A stretch of 64,000 bases of DNA from contig JBCCHB010000010.1 in the NCBI GenBank assembly GCA_039028975.1, positions 1 to 64,000 on the forward strand, given 5' to 3'. A program made the position numbers and the translations under genes. The number at the start of each line of letters is the position of its first letter. Position 1 is the stretch's first letter. This DNA is from JAHBNG01 sp039028975. Its GTDB lineage: Bacteria > Chloroflexota > Anaerolineae > Caldilineales > Caldilineaceae. The notes beneath the pieces are model-generated. The model saw nothing but the letters and a program-made list of their open reading frames with translations, did not search any database and was not told the DNA's origin. Of the stretch, positions 17,323 to 25,630 are shown one piece after another.

Positions 17323-20300
17323 AGCAATGCTCGATCAAGCGGGATGGGCAAACGGAAGAGAGGACGAGGCCGATTGTTTCCTGTCCACCGTCCGATAGTG
17401 GTATTCTGCTCGGTATCTTGGGTGAGCAACAAAATATATTCTTGATCTAAGCAGCCAACGAAGTCCAACAATTCGGTGTCGTTTTGAAGCTGATGGGTAG
17501 AGCGTACTGCCACCGTTGGCTCACGCCCTTCTGGCTCACCCTCTGATGACTCGTTTAGCTGAATCTGCACTAGAGCGAAGCTATCGTAGTCTATGGTACT
17601 ACTTTGGCCGAAACGGCTGCGAGCAACCACAATCCGATCGTTTCCTTGCCAAGCAACCTTGGGATAGAGAAACTCATAGCCATTCTCTGCCCCGAAGAGG
17701 GGAAAGTCTACAGCTTCTGAGCTATCCAAATAGAGTAATCGAACTCGGTTAGGCGGCGTCACTGTTCCAGCCGTTAGACTTGAGTAATCTGGATCATACT
17801 GTAGATATGCCACCTTTCGTTGATCCTTGCTCAATGCCACCTGCTGCAAATAGGCATTGGCAGGCAACAACTGGGTCGCAGATAGTATATTGCGATCATC
17901 AGCCATAGCCAGATTATTCTCATCAAGCTGAAGCTGGAGCCGGAAGAGTCCAGTTGCAGGCCGTTCTACAATCGGTTCTAATGAATCAACCAATAGCACG
18001 ACTCGGCCCTCCTGGCCTAGACGGATCTCCTCATCATCAGCCCTTTCATCAATAGCCAGCAGATGTGGGGCAAAACGAACGCTGGAGTTACTGAGTCTTC
18101 GAAAGATATTGCTGGTGCCTTGCATAGTCAGTTCAATGTTTGCGCGCGCCACGTCATAACGCCAAAGCTGCCACTGGTCCAGATCCACGGCTGGGGTCTC
18201 AATCCACCAAATCCGGCCGCTTCTGTCTTGGGCAATACCGCGAAAAATAGCGTACGGTTGTGCAGCCACTTTGATGCCCGTCCCATCCAAGCGCATCCAG
18301 ATAAAGCTATTGGAAGAGGTCGGCTCCTGGGGAGATAGAAGCAGCATCCCATCAGCAGCGCTAGCACCAAGCCAGCTCATTCTCTGCTCTACTAGGGCGA
18401 TCTGACGCAAATTCCCCACACTTTCTAGCATGTAGATTCCGGCTTCTGCTTGGCTACCCAAAAAGCCAACATCGGCTTCATTGCGGTTGGCATCGGCTAA
18501 GGCCGCCAATGTTAGCAGGCTCGCACGCTCAACATCAGGCAACCCTACAATCCGTACACGCTGGGCAACCAATCGAGATGCCCGATCCTCCGCTGTCCCT
18601 ATCAGGTGGATTCTGGTCCCTGGCCAAAGCAACTGGGCCGAAGCACCAATCCACTTGGCCTCTTCATCTCCTAACAGGCCACTCCATATTTCCACAGCGG
18701 CTTGGTCGGCAACTAGATCTACTGTAGGCCCAGCCTCCAAATCGATGGGAATCGGTTGTACTGGATCCGCAGGAATCTGTTGCCCCAGTATAACGCCGAC
18801 CAATTCACTCTGTCCTGGAGCTGGTGGTTTAACCACATCCAAAGCACTGCTTACGATCGGCCCAGTTAGAACAAGCGTCGCCTCCGGGGTTGGGGTTGGA
18901 AGCGGTGTGCCATCAGCCGCAATGGGCGAATCTGGCTCGACAGCCAATAGATTATTCTCATCATCTGCTGAGCCATTTGAGCGTCCAAGAGGAGTTGGCG
19001 TAAAGGGAATTACAGGGCTGCCATCACCACGGAAGCGAGGCAATACTGAAAGATCACTATCCCAACGCATCAGCGCCACCGCCATCCAGCCTACTATACC
19101 ATCATAAGGTCTGGTGGGATCCTTCACCCGTACCAAAAACCAATCTCCCGACTCTGTTATGCCAAAGTATTCTACTGGCACAGCCGGATCGATCTGAGCC
19201 AATATGACGTAATCCAGTCCAGGCCCTCCACGCAAGTTAGATGCGTCCAATGCCGCCAGGGAGCCAGTGACTAAACCACTTTCATCGGTGGGAATATATG
19301 GAACGACTGACGGCAAACCAACGGGAGTAGGCGTAGGTGTTTCCGTTGGCGTATCGGTAGCTGTAGCCGTGTCCGTGGCCGTTGATGTGACTGTAGGCGT
19401 CCTTGTTGATGTGGGTGTTGACGTTTGTGAAGGTGTAGACGTTGATGTTGCTGTGCGAGATGCAGTAGCCGTTTGGGTAGCCGCAAGGATGCCCAAACTT
19501 GTTGGTTCAGGTGTGGAGAACTGTTGCAGATCAGATTGCACTGCGGTCAGGGTCAGTTCGACCCGGCTCAGTGAGGTATTCGGCTGCTCTGGGCTTCTAT
19601 CCGATGCAATCAGATCACCGACGCTGGCTGGTCTAGCTTCTGAAGCAACTGTTGCCGCCGCAGTTGGTGCGGGTGCGGAAAGATTTCCGCTACTTGTTTC
19701 AGGCTCACTCAATTCAGCGTCAGTCGAGGGCGCGCCTACTGATTCGGCTTGCTCATTCGTTGTGGGCGTAGGCAGCATGGTGGCAGTTGGTGGTGCTGGT
19801 GTTATCCACCGCTCATCACCATAGGTCGCTGCTGGGTTGAGGGCCGAAAGGCGATAGCCAGCCTGTTCACCCTCTTCAAAGAGTGCCTCAAAGGTCCGGG
19901 CACGGTTCGCATTGTCAAAAAAGCGCAACCGACTGGAGATCGATCCGTCGGTTATGGGTTCAGTTGCCTCATCAACGTAGAAGGCAACCCAGGAAGCCGG
20001 TTTAGCAATACCTAATTCAAAAGCAGCATCAAGCAGATCTAATCGGGTTGTTAGCTGGTTGGCCTGATTAACCTCTGAGCGTTGTAATAGTTCAATAATC
20101 CGCCCCAAAACTGTTAGCGGCGTTATGGTGACTGCTCCGCCAAGAAACTGATAAGAAGTTTCCTCTTCAGATTCCAAGTCCAATTTAGGGAACCAGTGGG
20201 AGACGGATTCCTGTTGAGCGTAGGGTGATTGCTCGATAAAAATAGAGGGGGCACCTATGGCTTGACGGAACTTCGTCATTGGGGTCAGGGTAGAAAACCC

Positions 20301-21248
20301 GATTGGTCCAGTAGCCTCAATTACGGGAAGACCGGTTGTCTCAGTTCCTTCACCAGGAGACAAACTGATCTGATTTTCAGAAGAGATCGGCCAGTCGCGG
20401 TCACGAGTGCTTAACCAAACCTCCTGAAATGGCTCCACAGAGCGAGGTTGAGCCAACCAGTGAATGGCTAGCAGGTCACCAGGAGATGGCCGCTCAATGA
20501 GCAATAGCTGGAAACGCCCCCTCAGATCGATGCCCATTGAGGCGTATTGAATACCGCGAATAAAGTGATGATTGGCAGGCTGGCTTTGAGTGAGATTAGA
20601 ACGAAGCAACTGTCCGTGATACGTATTCCGGTCGTTCGGTTCCTGCCAGAAGAGAGTTGGGATCGTTTCGCCGTCTGGCGTACGAGGAACCAGCAAAACA
20701 GCCCAATATTCACCTTCAATCTCCGTATAGCCCCGGGAAACGTAGATAAGTCCCACGTCCTGGACGATAGTCCGCAATAGGGCAGCGATGCTTTCCTGGC
20801 TTAAATCGATTCCTGTCGTAGAGTTCAAACTATTGAGAGCTAATGTCAGAAAGCGCTCAGCCCATTCTTTCTGCGAGACAGGTGTTGTAGTATAGGTTGG
20901 GGTGTTGGTCGGCGTGGGTGTCGTGGTCGGTGTGAATGTGTGGGTGCTAGTCGACGTTGACGTCTCGGTCGCTGTAGCTGTATCAGTAGCTGTTTGAGTG
21001 GCAGATGGAATGACGGTGGGCGTTGTGGCGACGATGGCAAAGGAAGGCGTTTCGCGCATTTCAGCCTGGCGGGTCAGAATGATCGCATCGGCTAGCTCTT
21101 GAGCGCGCCGCACCCCGGCTTGGTAAGCCCCCCAAATGCCTATTAAGCTTAGTAAGACAAGCAGTGCTGGCCAAACCCAACTGCGCTGCCAGAGCCAACC
21201 CAGCAGTATCCGACGGTGCTGCGGCTCTATTCTATTAGTTTTGGACAT
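17295..21248 (-). CDS. large membrane-anchored surface protein with Thr/Pro linkers and an SH3b domain
   Basis: 1317 residues. A single membrane helix near 25-50 (PALLVLLSLIGIWGAYQAG) anchors a mostly external protein. Thr/Pro/Ser tracts of TPTPT type occur near residues 75-130 and again near 590-650, followed by GLPSVVPYIPTD. Next comes a bacterial SH3-like domain (about 660-720: ASNLRGGPGLDYVILAQI, then DWFLVRV and GWMAVALMRW). The C-terminal 500 residues contain repeated short strands with WIE, YLQYDPDYS and LLYLDSS segments that resemble a beta-propeller of TolB/WD40 type, but I cannot assign it. The gene overlaps its upstream neighbour by 14 bp. A function in cell-wall or surface assembly is a guess. 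Confidence 0.7.
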   Translation of the reverse strand: MSKTNRIEPQHRRILLGWLWQRSWVWPALLVLLSLIGIWGAYQAGVRRAQELADAIILTRQAEMRETPSFAIVATTPTVIPSATQTATDTATATETSTSTSTHTFTPTTTPTPTNTPTYTTTPVSQKEWAERFLTLALNSLNSTTGIDLSQESIAALLRTIVQDVGLIYVSRGYTEIEGEYWAVLLVPRTPDGETIPTLFWQEPNDRNTYHGQLLRSNLTQSQPANHHFIRGIQYASMGIDLRGRFQLLLIERPSPGDLLAIHWLAQPRSVEPFQEVWLSTRDRDWPISSENQISLSPGEGTETTGLPVIEATGPIGFSTLTPMTKFRQAIGAPSIFIEQSPYAQQESVSHWFPKLDLESEEETSYQFLGGAVTITPLTVLGRIIELLQRSEVNQANQLTTRLDLLDAAFELGIAKPASWVAFYVDEATEPITDGSISSRLRFFDNANRARTFEALFEEGEQAGYRLSALNPAATYGDERWITPAPPTATMLPTPTTNEQAESVGAPSTDAELSEPETSSGNLSAPAPTAAATVASEARPASVGDLIASDRSPEQPNTSLSRVELTLTAVQSDLQQFSTPEPTSLGILAATQTATASRTATSTSTPSQTSTPTSTRTPTVTSTATDTATATDTPTETPTPTPVGLPSVVPYIPTDESGLVTGSLAALDASNLRGGPGLDYVILAQIDPAVPVEYFGITESGDWFLVRVKDPTRPYDGIVGWMAVALMRWDSDLSVLPRFRGDGSPVIPFTPTPLGRSNGSADDENNLLAVEPDSPIAADGTPLPTPTPEATLVLTGPIVSSALDVVKPPAPGQSELVGVILGQQIPADPVQPIPIDLEAGPTVDLVADQAAVEIWSGLLGDEEAKWIGASAQLLWPGTRIHLIGTAEDRASRLVAQRVRIVGLPDVERASLLTLAALADANRNEADVGFLGSQAEAGIYMLESVGNLRQIALVEQRMSWLGASAADGMLLLSPQEPTSSNSFIWMRLDGTGIKVAAQPYAIFRGIAQDRSGRIWWIETPAVDLDQWQLWRYDVARANIELTMQGTSNIFRRLSNSSVRFAPHLLAIDERADDEEIRLGQEGRVVLLVDSLEPIVERPATGLFRLQLQLDENNLAMADDRNILSATQLLPANAYLQQVALSKDQRKVAYLQYDPDYSSLTAGTVTPPNRVRLLYLDSSEAVDFPLFGAENGYEFLYPKVAWQGNDRIVVARSRFGQSSTIDYDSFALVQIQLNESSEGEPEGREPTVAVRSTHQLQNDTELLDFVGCLDQEYILLLTQDTEQNTTIGRWTGNNRPRPLFRLPIPLDRALLCHQAGFLN

Positions 21249-21999
21249 TGAGCGTTATGCCACACGGAGGAGGGAAATTACCTGTAGTATCCACTACTAC
21301 TAGACGAATTGTCCAATTCCCATTGGTCAAATTTGCCGACTCAAATTGACCAAGCAATCCGTTTGTCACAGGCGAATTCCCTCCGGATAAGTAAACAAAG
21401 CCTTCTTGCGCATTGGCCCCTGGCGCGTACTCTAGCTTATAAAATTGAAACTGTTCATGGATAGCAGAACCTGAAAATGATATCAAACCTGAAACAGTTG
21501 TGCCAGACGGCGGGGCATTTAACTGAGCACGTGCATCTGGGCAGACCGATGTCACAACCGGTGCGGGTACAGGGGTTGGTGTATCGGGTACAGCCTCTTC
21601 AATCACTACTTCAACAGGCGTTGGGATTGGCGTTGCTATTGTGGCCGTTATGATAGACGTCTCCGTTGGAATTTGTACTGTAGGCAAGGGTGTTGGTGGA
21701 GATTGAATCACAATGGGTGTGGATGTAGAAATCGGCCTAATGGTACTCTGAGACTCAATTTCCGGCGCCAATATCTCACTAGAAAAGTATGTGATGCCCA
21801 TAATAAACAGAATTAGAATGGAAACAAAAAGGATACTAAAGAGCTCTCTTAGGGCTTTTTCACGTTCTAACGAAAAAAGTGCCTGACGACGCTCTGAGCG
21901 AACCTGCCAAGTTTTGTATATATGATATAATGCCACCAAACCGCAAATTGCGTAAATCCAGGGCGAGTATTGCGCAATGTATTGAATCAAAAAACCCAT
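21235..21999 (-). CDS. hypothetical membrane protein with Thr/Pro linker and Ig-like C-terminal domain
   Basis: 254 residues. Two hydrophobic segments, about 10-28 (WIYAICGLVALYHIY) and 53-75 (ILFVSILILFIMGITYF), enclose a charged loop. A Thr/Pro-rich linker (about 85-150) follows, then a C-terminal beta domain (about 155-254) with CPDARAQLNAPPSGTTVSG, SAIHEQFQFYKLEYAPG and NGNWTIRLVVVDTTGN. This ending recurs in surface proteins of Chloroflexota, as far as I recall, but has no assigned function. First gene of the operon continuing into the 1317-residue protein. The start faces the YceI gene across a 64-bp divergent gap. Confidence 0.65.
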   Translation of the reverse strand: MGFLIQYIAQYSPWIYAICGLVALYHIYKTWQVRSERRQALFSLEREKALRELFSILFVSILILFIMGITYFSSEILAPEIESQSTIRPISTSTPIVIQSPPTPLPTVQIPTETSIITATIATPIPTPVEVVIEEAVPDTPTPVPAPVVTSVCPDARAQLNAPPSGTTVSGLISFSGSAIHEQFQFYKLEYAPGANAQEGFVYLSGGNSPVTNGLLGQFESANLTNGNWTIRLVVVDTTGNFPPPCGITLNVQN

Positions 22000-22063
22000 A
22001 ATTATCTAGTCTACATTAGGCAGAAAGAGATATCAAATTGCAGGTCAATGCTTAGGAGAAATC

Positions 22064-22846
22064 ATGACATACACAAAAAGGTCCGTATATTTCGGATGTA
22101 TTGCAGCGATTGCGATCTTTGCGTTATTAGCAGCGTGTGGTGGTCAGGTCGTTGATAGAGGTAGAGAAGTAATTGCTAATCAACCGGCCGAACAACCGGC
22201 CGAACAATCTGTCGAACAAAGCATAGAAGATAACGTTAATTCAGAAACTGAAGTGGTCGATCTCGTAACTGAAGATTCAGAGGGATTCCGTACTTTTATG
22301 ATTGTGCCAGGTGAGTCAAAAGCATCTTATATAGTCCAAGAAGAGTTTTTTGCAGGTGCATTAAGTAAATTGGGGATTGAAGCTGGCAAAGCAGAAATAG
22401 TGGGTAGCACAGATCAGGTCGAAGGTCAGCTACAGCTAGGCCCAGGTTTAGATGAGCCGTTGGGTAAGAACCATTTTACAGTCAATGTGAATACCTTTGC
22501 CACCGACCAAGAGCGCCGGGACAAATGGATTACTGAGAATGGCCCTTCGTTTAACCGCTTTCCAACGGCTGAATTTGTTGCCACAAAATTAGAAGGTACA
22601 CCCGCTACTTACACAGATGGCGAGGAAGTGACGTTTATCATGCACGGCGAATTAACGATAAGAGAGGTAGTACAAGAAGTGACTTTTGAGGTTATGGCTG
22701 CGCTAGATGGAAAGACAATATCGGGTATAGCTACAACTTCTTCAAAATTGACTGATTGGGGAATCGACCCACCCAATTTTGCCAATACCCTAACGGTGGC
22801 GGATGAATTCAAAATACAGGTCGTCTTTATAGCTCGTGAATTATAG
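22064..22846 (+). CDS. YceI-family lipoprotein
   Basis: 260 residues. AGGAG lies 6-7 nt upstream of the ATG. A lipoprotein signal ends in LLAAC (Cys25), followed by a Gln/Glu-rich linker with short NQPAEQPAEQ repeats. The YceI domain (about 78-260) shows SKASYIVQEEF, QVEGQLQLGP, NTFATDQERRDKW, FPTAEFVATK and FIMHGELTIREVVQEVTFEV. YceI domains form lipocalin-like barrels that bind isoprenoid or other amphiphilic ligands. Here it would sit on the outside of the cytoplasmic membrane. Monocistronic by position. Confidence 0.9.
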   Translation: MTYTKRSVYFGCIAAIAIFALLAACGGQVVDRGREVIANQPAEQPAEQSVEQSIEDNVNSETEVVDLVTEDSEGFRTFMIVPGESKASYIVQEEFFAGALSKLGIEAGKAEIVGSTDQVEGQLQLGPGLDEPLGKNHFTVNVNTFATDQERRDKWITENGPSFNRFPTAEFVATKLEGTPATYTDGEEVTFIMHGELTIREVVQEVTFEVMAALDGKTISGIATTSSKLTDWGIDPPNFANTLTVADEFKIQVVFIAREL

Positions 22847-23106
22847 AAATGCCATTGGCGTAAAGTCAAAATTGAACGCGGAGCGTCGGATCACGGTCTT
22901 AAAGTCGACTGGATTTAAGTTAGTCAAACGACTGGCGATAGGTTAGAATGCATCGGTTTGAATGATAAAAGCATTTTATGTACTATATTTGGCTGTAGTT
23001 GGAAATAGTATAAAAGTTATGCCTTTTTATCACTACGCGAAATCGCACATTCACCGTATATTATGTCAATTTTAGAGTATATTAGCATCCGAAATGAGGT
23101 ATTTAC

Positions 23107-24102
23107 ATGACCACAGCGCTTATTATTGGTGTGTCTTCTCAGGATGGTTCGTATCTAGCCGATTTGCTACAGAACAAGGGGTATGATGTCGTTGGGACGA
23201 TACGCCGTACGACAAATTACTATCAGGAAAATATCCGACACCTCATAGGCAAAATCACTATCGAAGCAGCCGATCTCCATGACCAAGAGAGCATTGCGCG
23301 ACTCATTCGCAGATATAGCCCGGATGAAATCTACAATATTGCAGCCCAATCCGTACCAGCAGATAGCTGGTCCCACCCCCTTTATACAGGTGAGGTAACG
23401 GGTTTAGGTATTGTACGCGTTATGGAAGCAGCCCGTATTCATGCCCCCGCGGCACGAGTATACCAAGCGACCAGCCGAGAAATATATGGGGCGATTAGTG
23501 GCGTAGCAAATGAATCCACACCAGTGGATGCTAACAATCCATACGCCATTGCCAAAGCCTATGCTCACATGATGACCCGCTGCTACCGTGATTCCTATGG
23601 CATGTACGCATGTGCGGGAATATTATTCAATCATGAGAGCCCGCGCCGCAGCCTACACTTTGTCACCCGAAAAATTACAGCCGCCGTGGCTTGTATCAAA
23701 AATGGCGTCAAGAATCCACCTATGGATGAATTGGGGAACCCATTGGTGCGGGATGATACACTTCACTTGGGGTGGCTAGACAGCCAACGAGATTGGGGGT
23801 ACGCCAAAGAGTATGTGGAAGCTATGTGGCTAATGTTGCAAAATGAGCAGCCTAAAGATTACATCATTGGGACGAATGAAAGTCATACAGTACGCGAATG
23901 CTGCCAAATTGCCTTTGCCCATGCGGGGTTGGACTGGCAAGAACATGTAGAGACCGACCAACGGCTGCTGCGGCCGACGGAAATTGAGACTCTCACCGGC
24001 GATTACAGCGCAGCTAAAGCGGAGATGAATTGGATGCCTCGTACCACATTTACTGAACTGATTCAGATGATGGTGGATGCAGATTTAGAGCGCTTCCAGT
24101 GA
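23107..24102 (+). CDS. GDP-mannose 4,6-dehydratase family protein
   Basis: 331 residues of the extended SDR fold. The family order is kept: IIGVSSQDGSYLADLL at the N-terminus, NIAAQS, YQATSREIYG, then Y-x3-K in PYAIAKAYAHMM, GILFNHESPRR, FVTRKIT and RDWGYAKEYVEAMWLML. Two departures from typical Gmd are visible. The third residue block of the dinucleotide motif reads GVSSQDG instead of GITGQDG, and the catalytic TSE block reads TSRE, so Ser takes the Thr position. It probably converts an NDP-hexose to the 4-keto-6-deoxy sugar for surface glycans, but substrate identity is less certain than the fold. No other sugar gene is adjacent. Confidence 0.82.
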   Translation: MTTALIIGVSSQDGSYLADLLQNKGYDVVGTIRRTTNYYQENIRHLIGKITIEAADLHDQESIARLIRRYSPDEIYNIAAQSVPADSWSHPLYTGEVTGLGIVRVMEAARIHAPAARVYQATSREIYGAISGVANESTPVDANNPYAIAKAYAHMMTRCYRDSYGMYACAGILFNHESPRRSLHFVTRKITAAVACIKNGVKNPPMDELGNPLVRDDTLHLGWLDSQRDWGYAKEYVEAMWLMLQNEQPKDYIIGTNESHTVRECCQIAFAHAGLDWQEHVETDQRLLRPTEIETLTGDYSAAKAEMNWMPRTTFTELIQMMVDADLERFQ

Positions 24103-24260
24103 TAATATCAGCCGACCGCAATGTTGGTGAGAAATTCTTCCATTCCATCGCAAGCGACCATAGCTATCTGGAATAAAAGCACAACATTCGCAGAACGGAA
24201 TTGCGATCGGCTAAAGATAGGTCACAAATCAAACCATAAAGAAGAACGTTATACTGGACT

Positions 24261-24725
24261 TCACTGAACGGTATTGGCCTTTATAAGCTGTTGAGCCTGC
24301 GCAATCCAGTTTGTCACGTTAAGTAAACTATCTGCTTTTCCTGGGGTCACGATTTCCCTTACTTGATCGGGTGACAACTCTGCTAATTGAGCAAACGTTT
24401 GGATCCCTGCGGCATTGAGGCGTTCAGCATAAACATGACCAATGCCATGAATGGTTTCAAGCTTGTCACCGACAAGGCCAACATCGTCTGCTTTTCCTTC
24501 TACATTTTCTAAGTTTGAGTCACCCCTGCCTGTATCGTTGCTCTTCTGCTTATCCTCACTCATATCCGCGGACTCTTCGCTTGCCGCATCTGCGGTGGAT
24601 TCAGAGGCGATCTCTTTATTCAAATCAAGCGCATCCTCTTGGTCCGTCTGTCGTATCCGCCCCCATTGCCACATAGCAACACTTCCAGCTACAATACCCA
24701 ATATAAAAGGTGCTAAGAATCCCAT
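24261..24725 (-). CDS. membrane-anchored helix-hairpin-helix protein
   Basis: 154 residues: one N-terminal membrane helix (about 1-21), an acidic Asp/Glu/Ser linker (about 30-90), and a C-terminal helix-hairpin-helix region (about 91-150). The last contains LETIHGIGHVYAERLNAAGI, followed by a second hairpin helix pair. The same HhH unit ends the 444-residue protein at 31560-32894, the first gene of the same operon. HhH domains of this type usually bind DNA or other HhH domains, so a membrane-tethered version could link the envelope to DNA or to its partner protein. Last gene of operon A. Confidence 0.7.
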   Translation of the reverse strand: MGFLAPFILGIVAGSVAMWQWGRIRQTDQEDALDLNKEIASESTADAASEESADMSEDKQKSNDTGRGDSNLENVEGKADDVGLVGDKLETIHGIGHVYAERLNAAGIQTFAQLAELSPDQVREIVTPGKADSLLNVTNWIAQAQQLIKANTVQ

Positions 24726-24812
24726 TTGTATCTCCTCTAAGCTATAGTCAGTTTCGTTTAAGAATAATGGCTAAGTTACTCTTATAGAATGAAGGAATTT
24801 AATGAACATTAT

Positions 24813-25556
24813 TTATGCAGTTGCCCCTTCAACCTCCGATACCGCTGGTGCGATTGGGCGTGTCAAAACGGACGATACAGGCTGTTGGGCCTGTTGCGGT
24901 ACACTCATATCTTGTAAGACTTTCGCTGCCTTAAGCGCCCCTTCCTCAACTAAAACTTCTTTTAGGAGCTGCATAGGTCGAGCAGGATCCTGCTCGAATG
25001 CATACTTAATTGCTGCAATCTGCTGCTTAATGGTTGGCCGCCTCCACCTCAATAATCTAAATGAATTCTGGGTCAGGGGAATTAAGCCATCCTGAGCCAA
25101 CTTGCCGTACAATACTTTTAGCAAATCCCGATACTTGTGTGCCGTTGGTGCCTCCATAAAGGCTAAGTAGGATAAATACGCCTGTACGTCCTGGTCTTTC
25201 TGCAAGGAAAGGAAGATGGTCTCCAGGTACCCACTTATGCTCACCTCGAGTGCCTCTTGTAACTCTGGTGCCTTCTTGATCTCTGATGACAATAGCCAAT
25301 CGAGATCCCAGTTTAGAGTGGTGCAGTACCCTTCTAGCAGCTCAAGCAAGAGTTCACTATCTTTTTCAGAGAGGCTTCGCTTCCATAGCTGAAACATAGG
25401 TTCCTCGCTCTGATACTGGATCATCCATCGCTGTAGCCGATGAATCTGCTGAACCCGCTTTTTCCGCCGCTCGATTCGCTTTCGCCGCCTTCCCAAAAAG
25501 TACCCAAGAATTAATAATGGTAGCAGAATAATAACAATAATTGGTAACATCGTCAA
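24813..25556 (-). CDS. helical membrane-anchored protein, paralogue of the 47890-48780 product
   Basis: 247 residues: one N-terminal membrane helix (about 4-19) followed by basic residues, then an all-helical cytoplasmic domain. LEGYCTTLNWDLDWLLSSEI, then APELQEALEVSISGYLETI, aligns with ASFCKEMNFELAWLFDEQAS, then APELKATIRSVVIDYCQAC, of the protein at 47890-48780. The two are therefore paralogues at equivalent membrane topology, one in each operon. No known family was recognised. It lies between the P-type ATPase and HhH genes. Confidence 0.6.
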   Translation of the reverse strand: MTMLPIIVIILLPLLILGYFLGRRRKRIERRKKRVQQIHRLQRWMIQYQSEEPMFQLWKRSLSEKDSELLLELLEGYCTTLNWDLDWLLSSEIKKAPELQEALEVSISGYLETIFLSLQKDQDVQAYLSYLAFMEAPTAHKYRDLLKVLYGKLAQDGLIPLTQNSFRLLRWRRPTIKQQIAAIKYAFEQDPARPMQLLKEVLVEEGALKAAKVLQDMSVPQQAQQPVSSVLTRPIAPAVSEVEGATA

Positions 25557-25630
25557 TCCTTATATTGGCTCCCTACTCGTCACTTATGCTCTATTCTGGC
25601 ACAGATGGCGCTTTATGCTCGTTTTTCGCA

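Noticed and set aside
18481..19107. 208-codon plus-strand frame inside the 1317-residue gene
   Set aside because: Antisense shadow; no domain, signal or ribosome-binding site, and the minus-strand frame is clearly coding with an SH3b domain.
19267..19824. Long open frame opposite the Thr/Pro-rich part of the 1317-residue gene, rich in Val/Gly
   Set aside because: It is the complement of repetitive Thr/Pro codons, which leaves the opposite strand open without being a gene. The same applies near 59043-59414.
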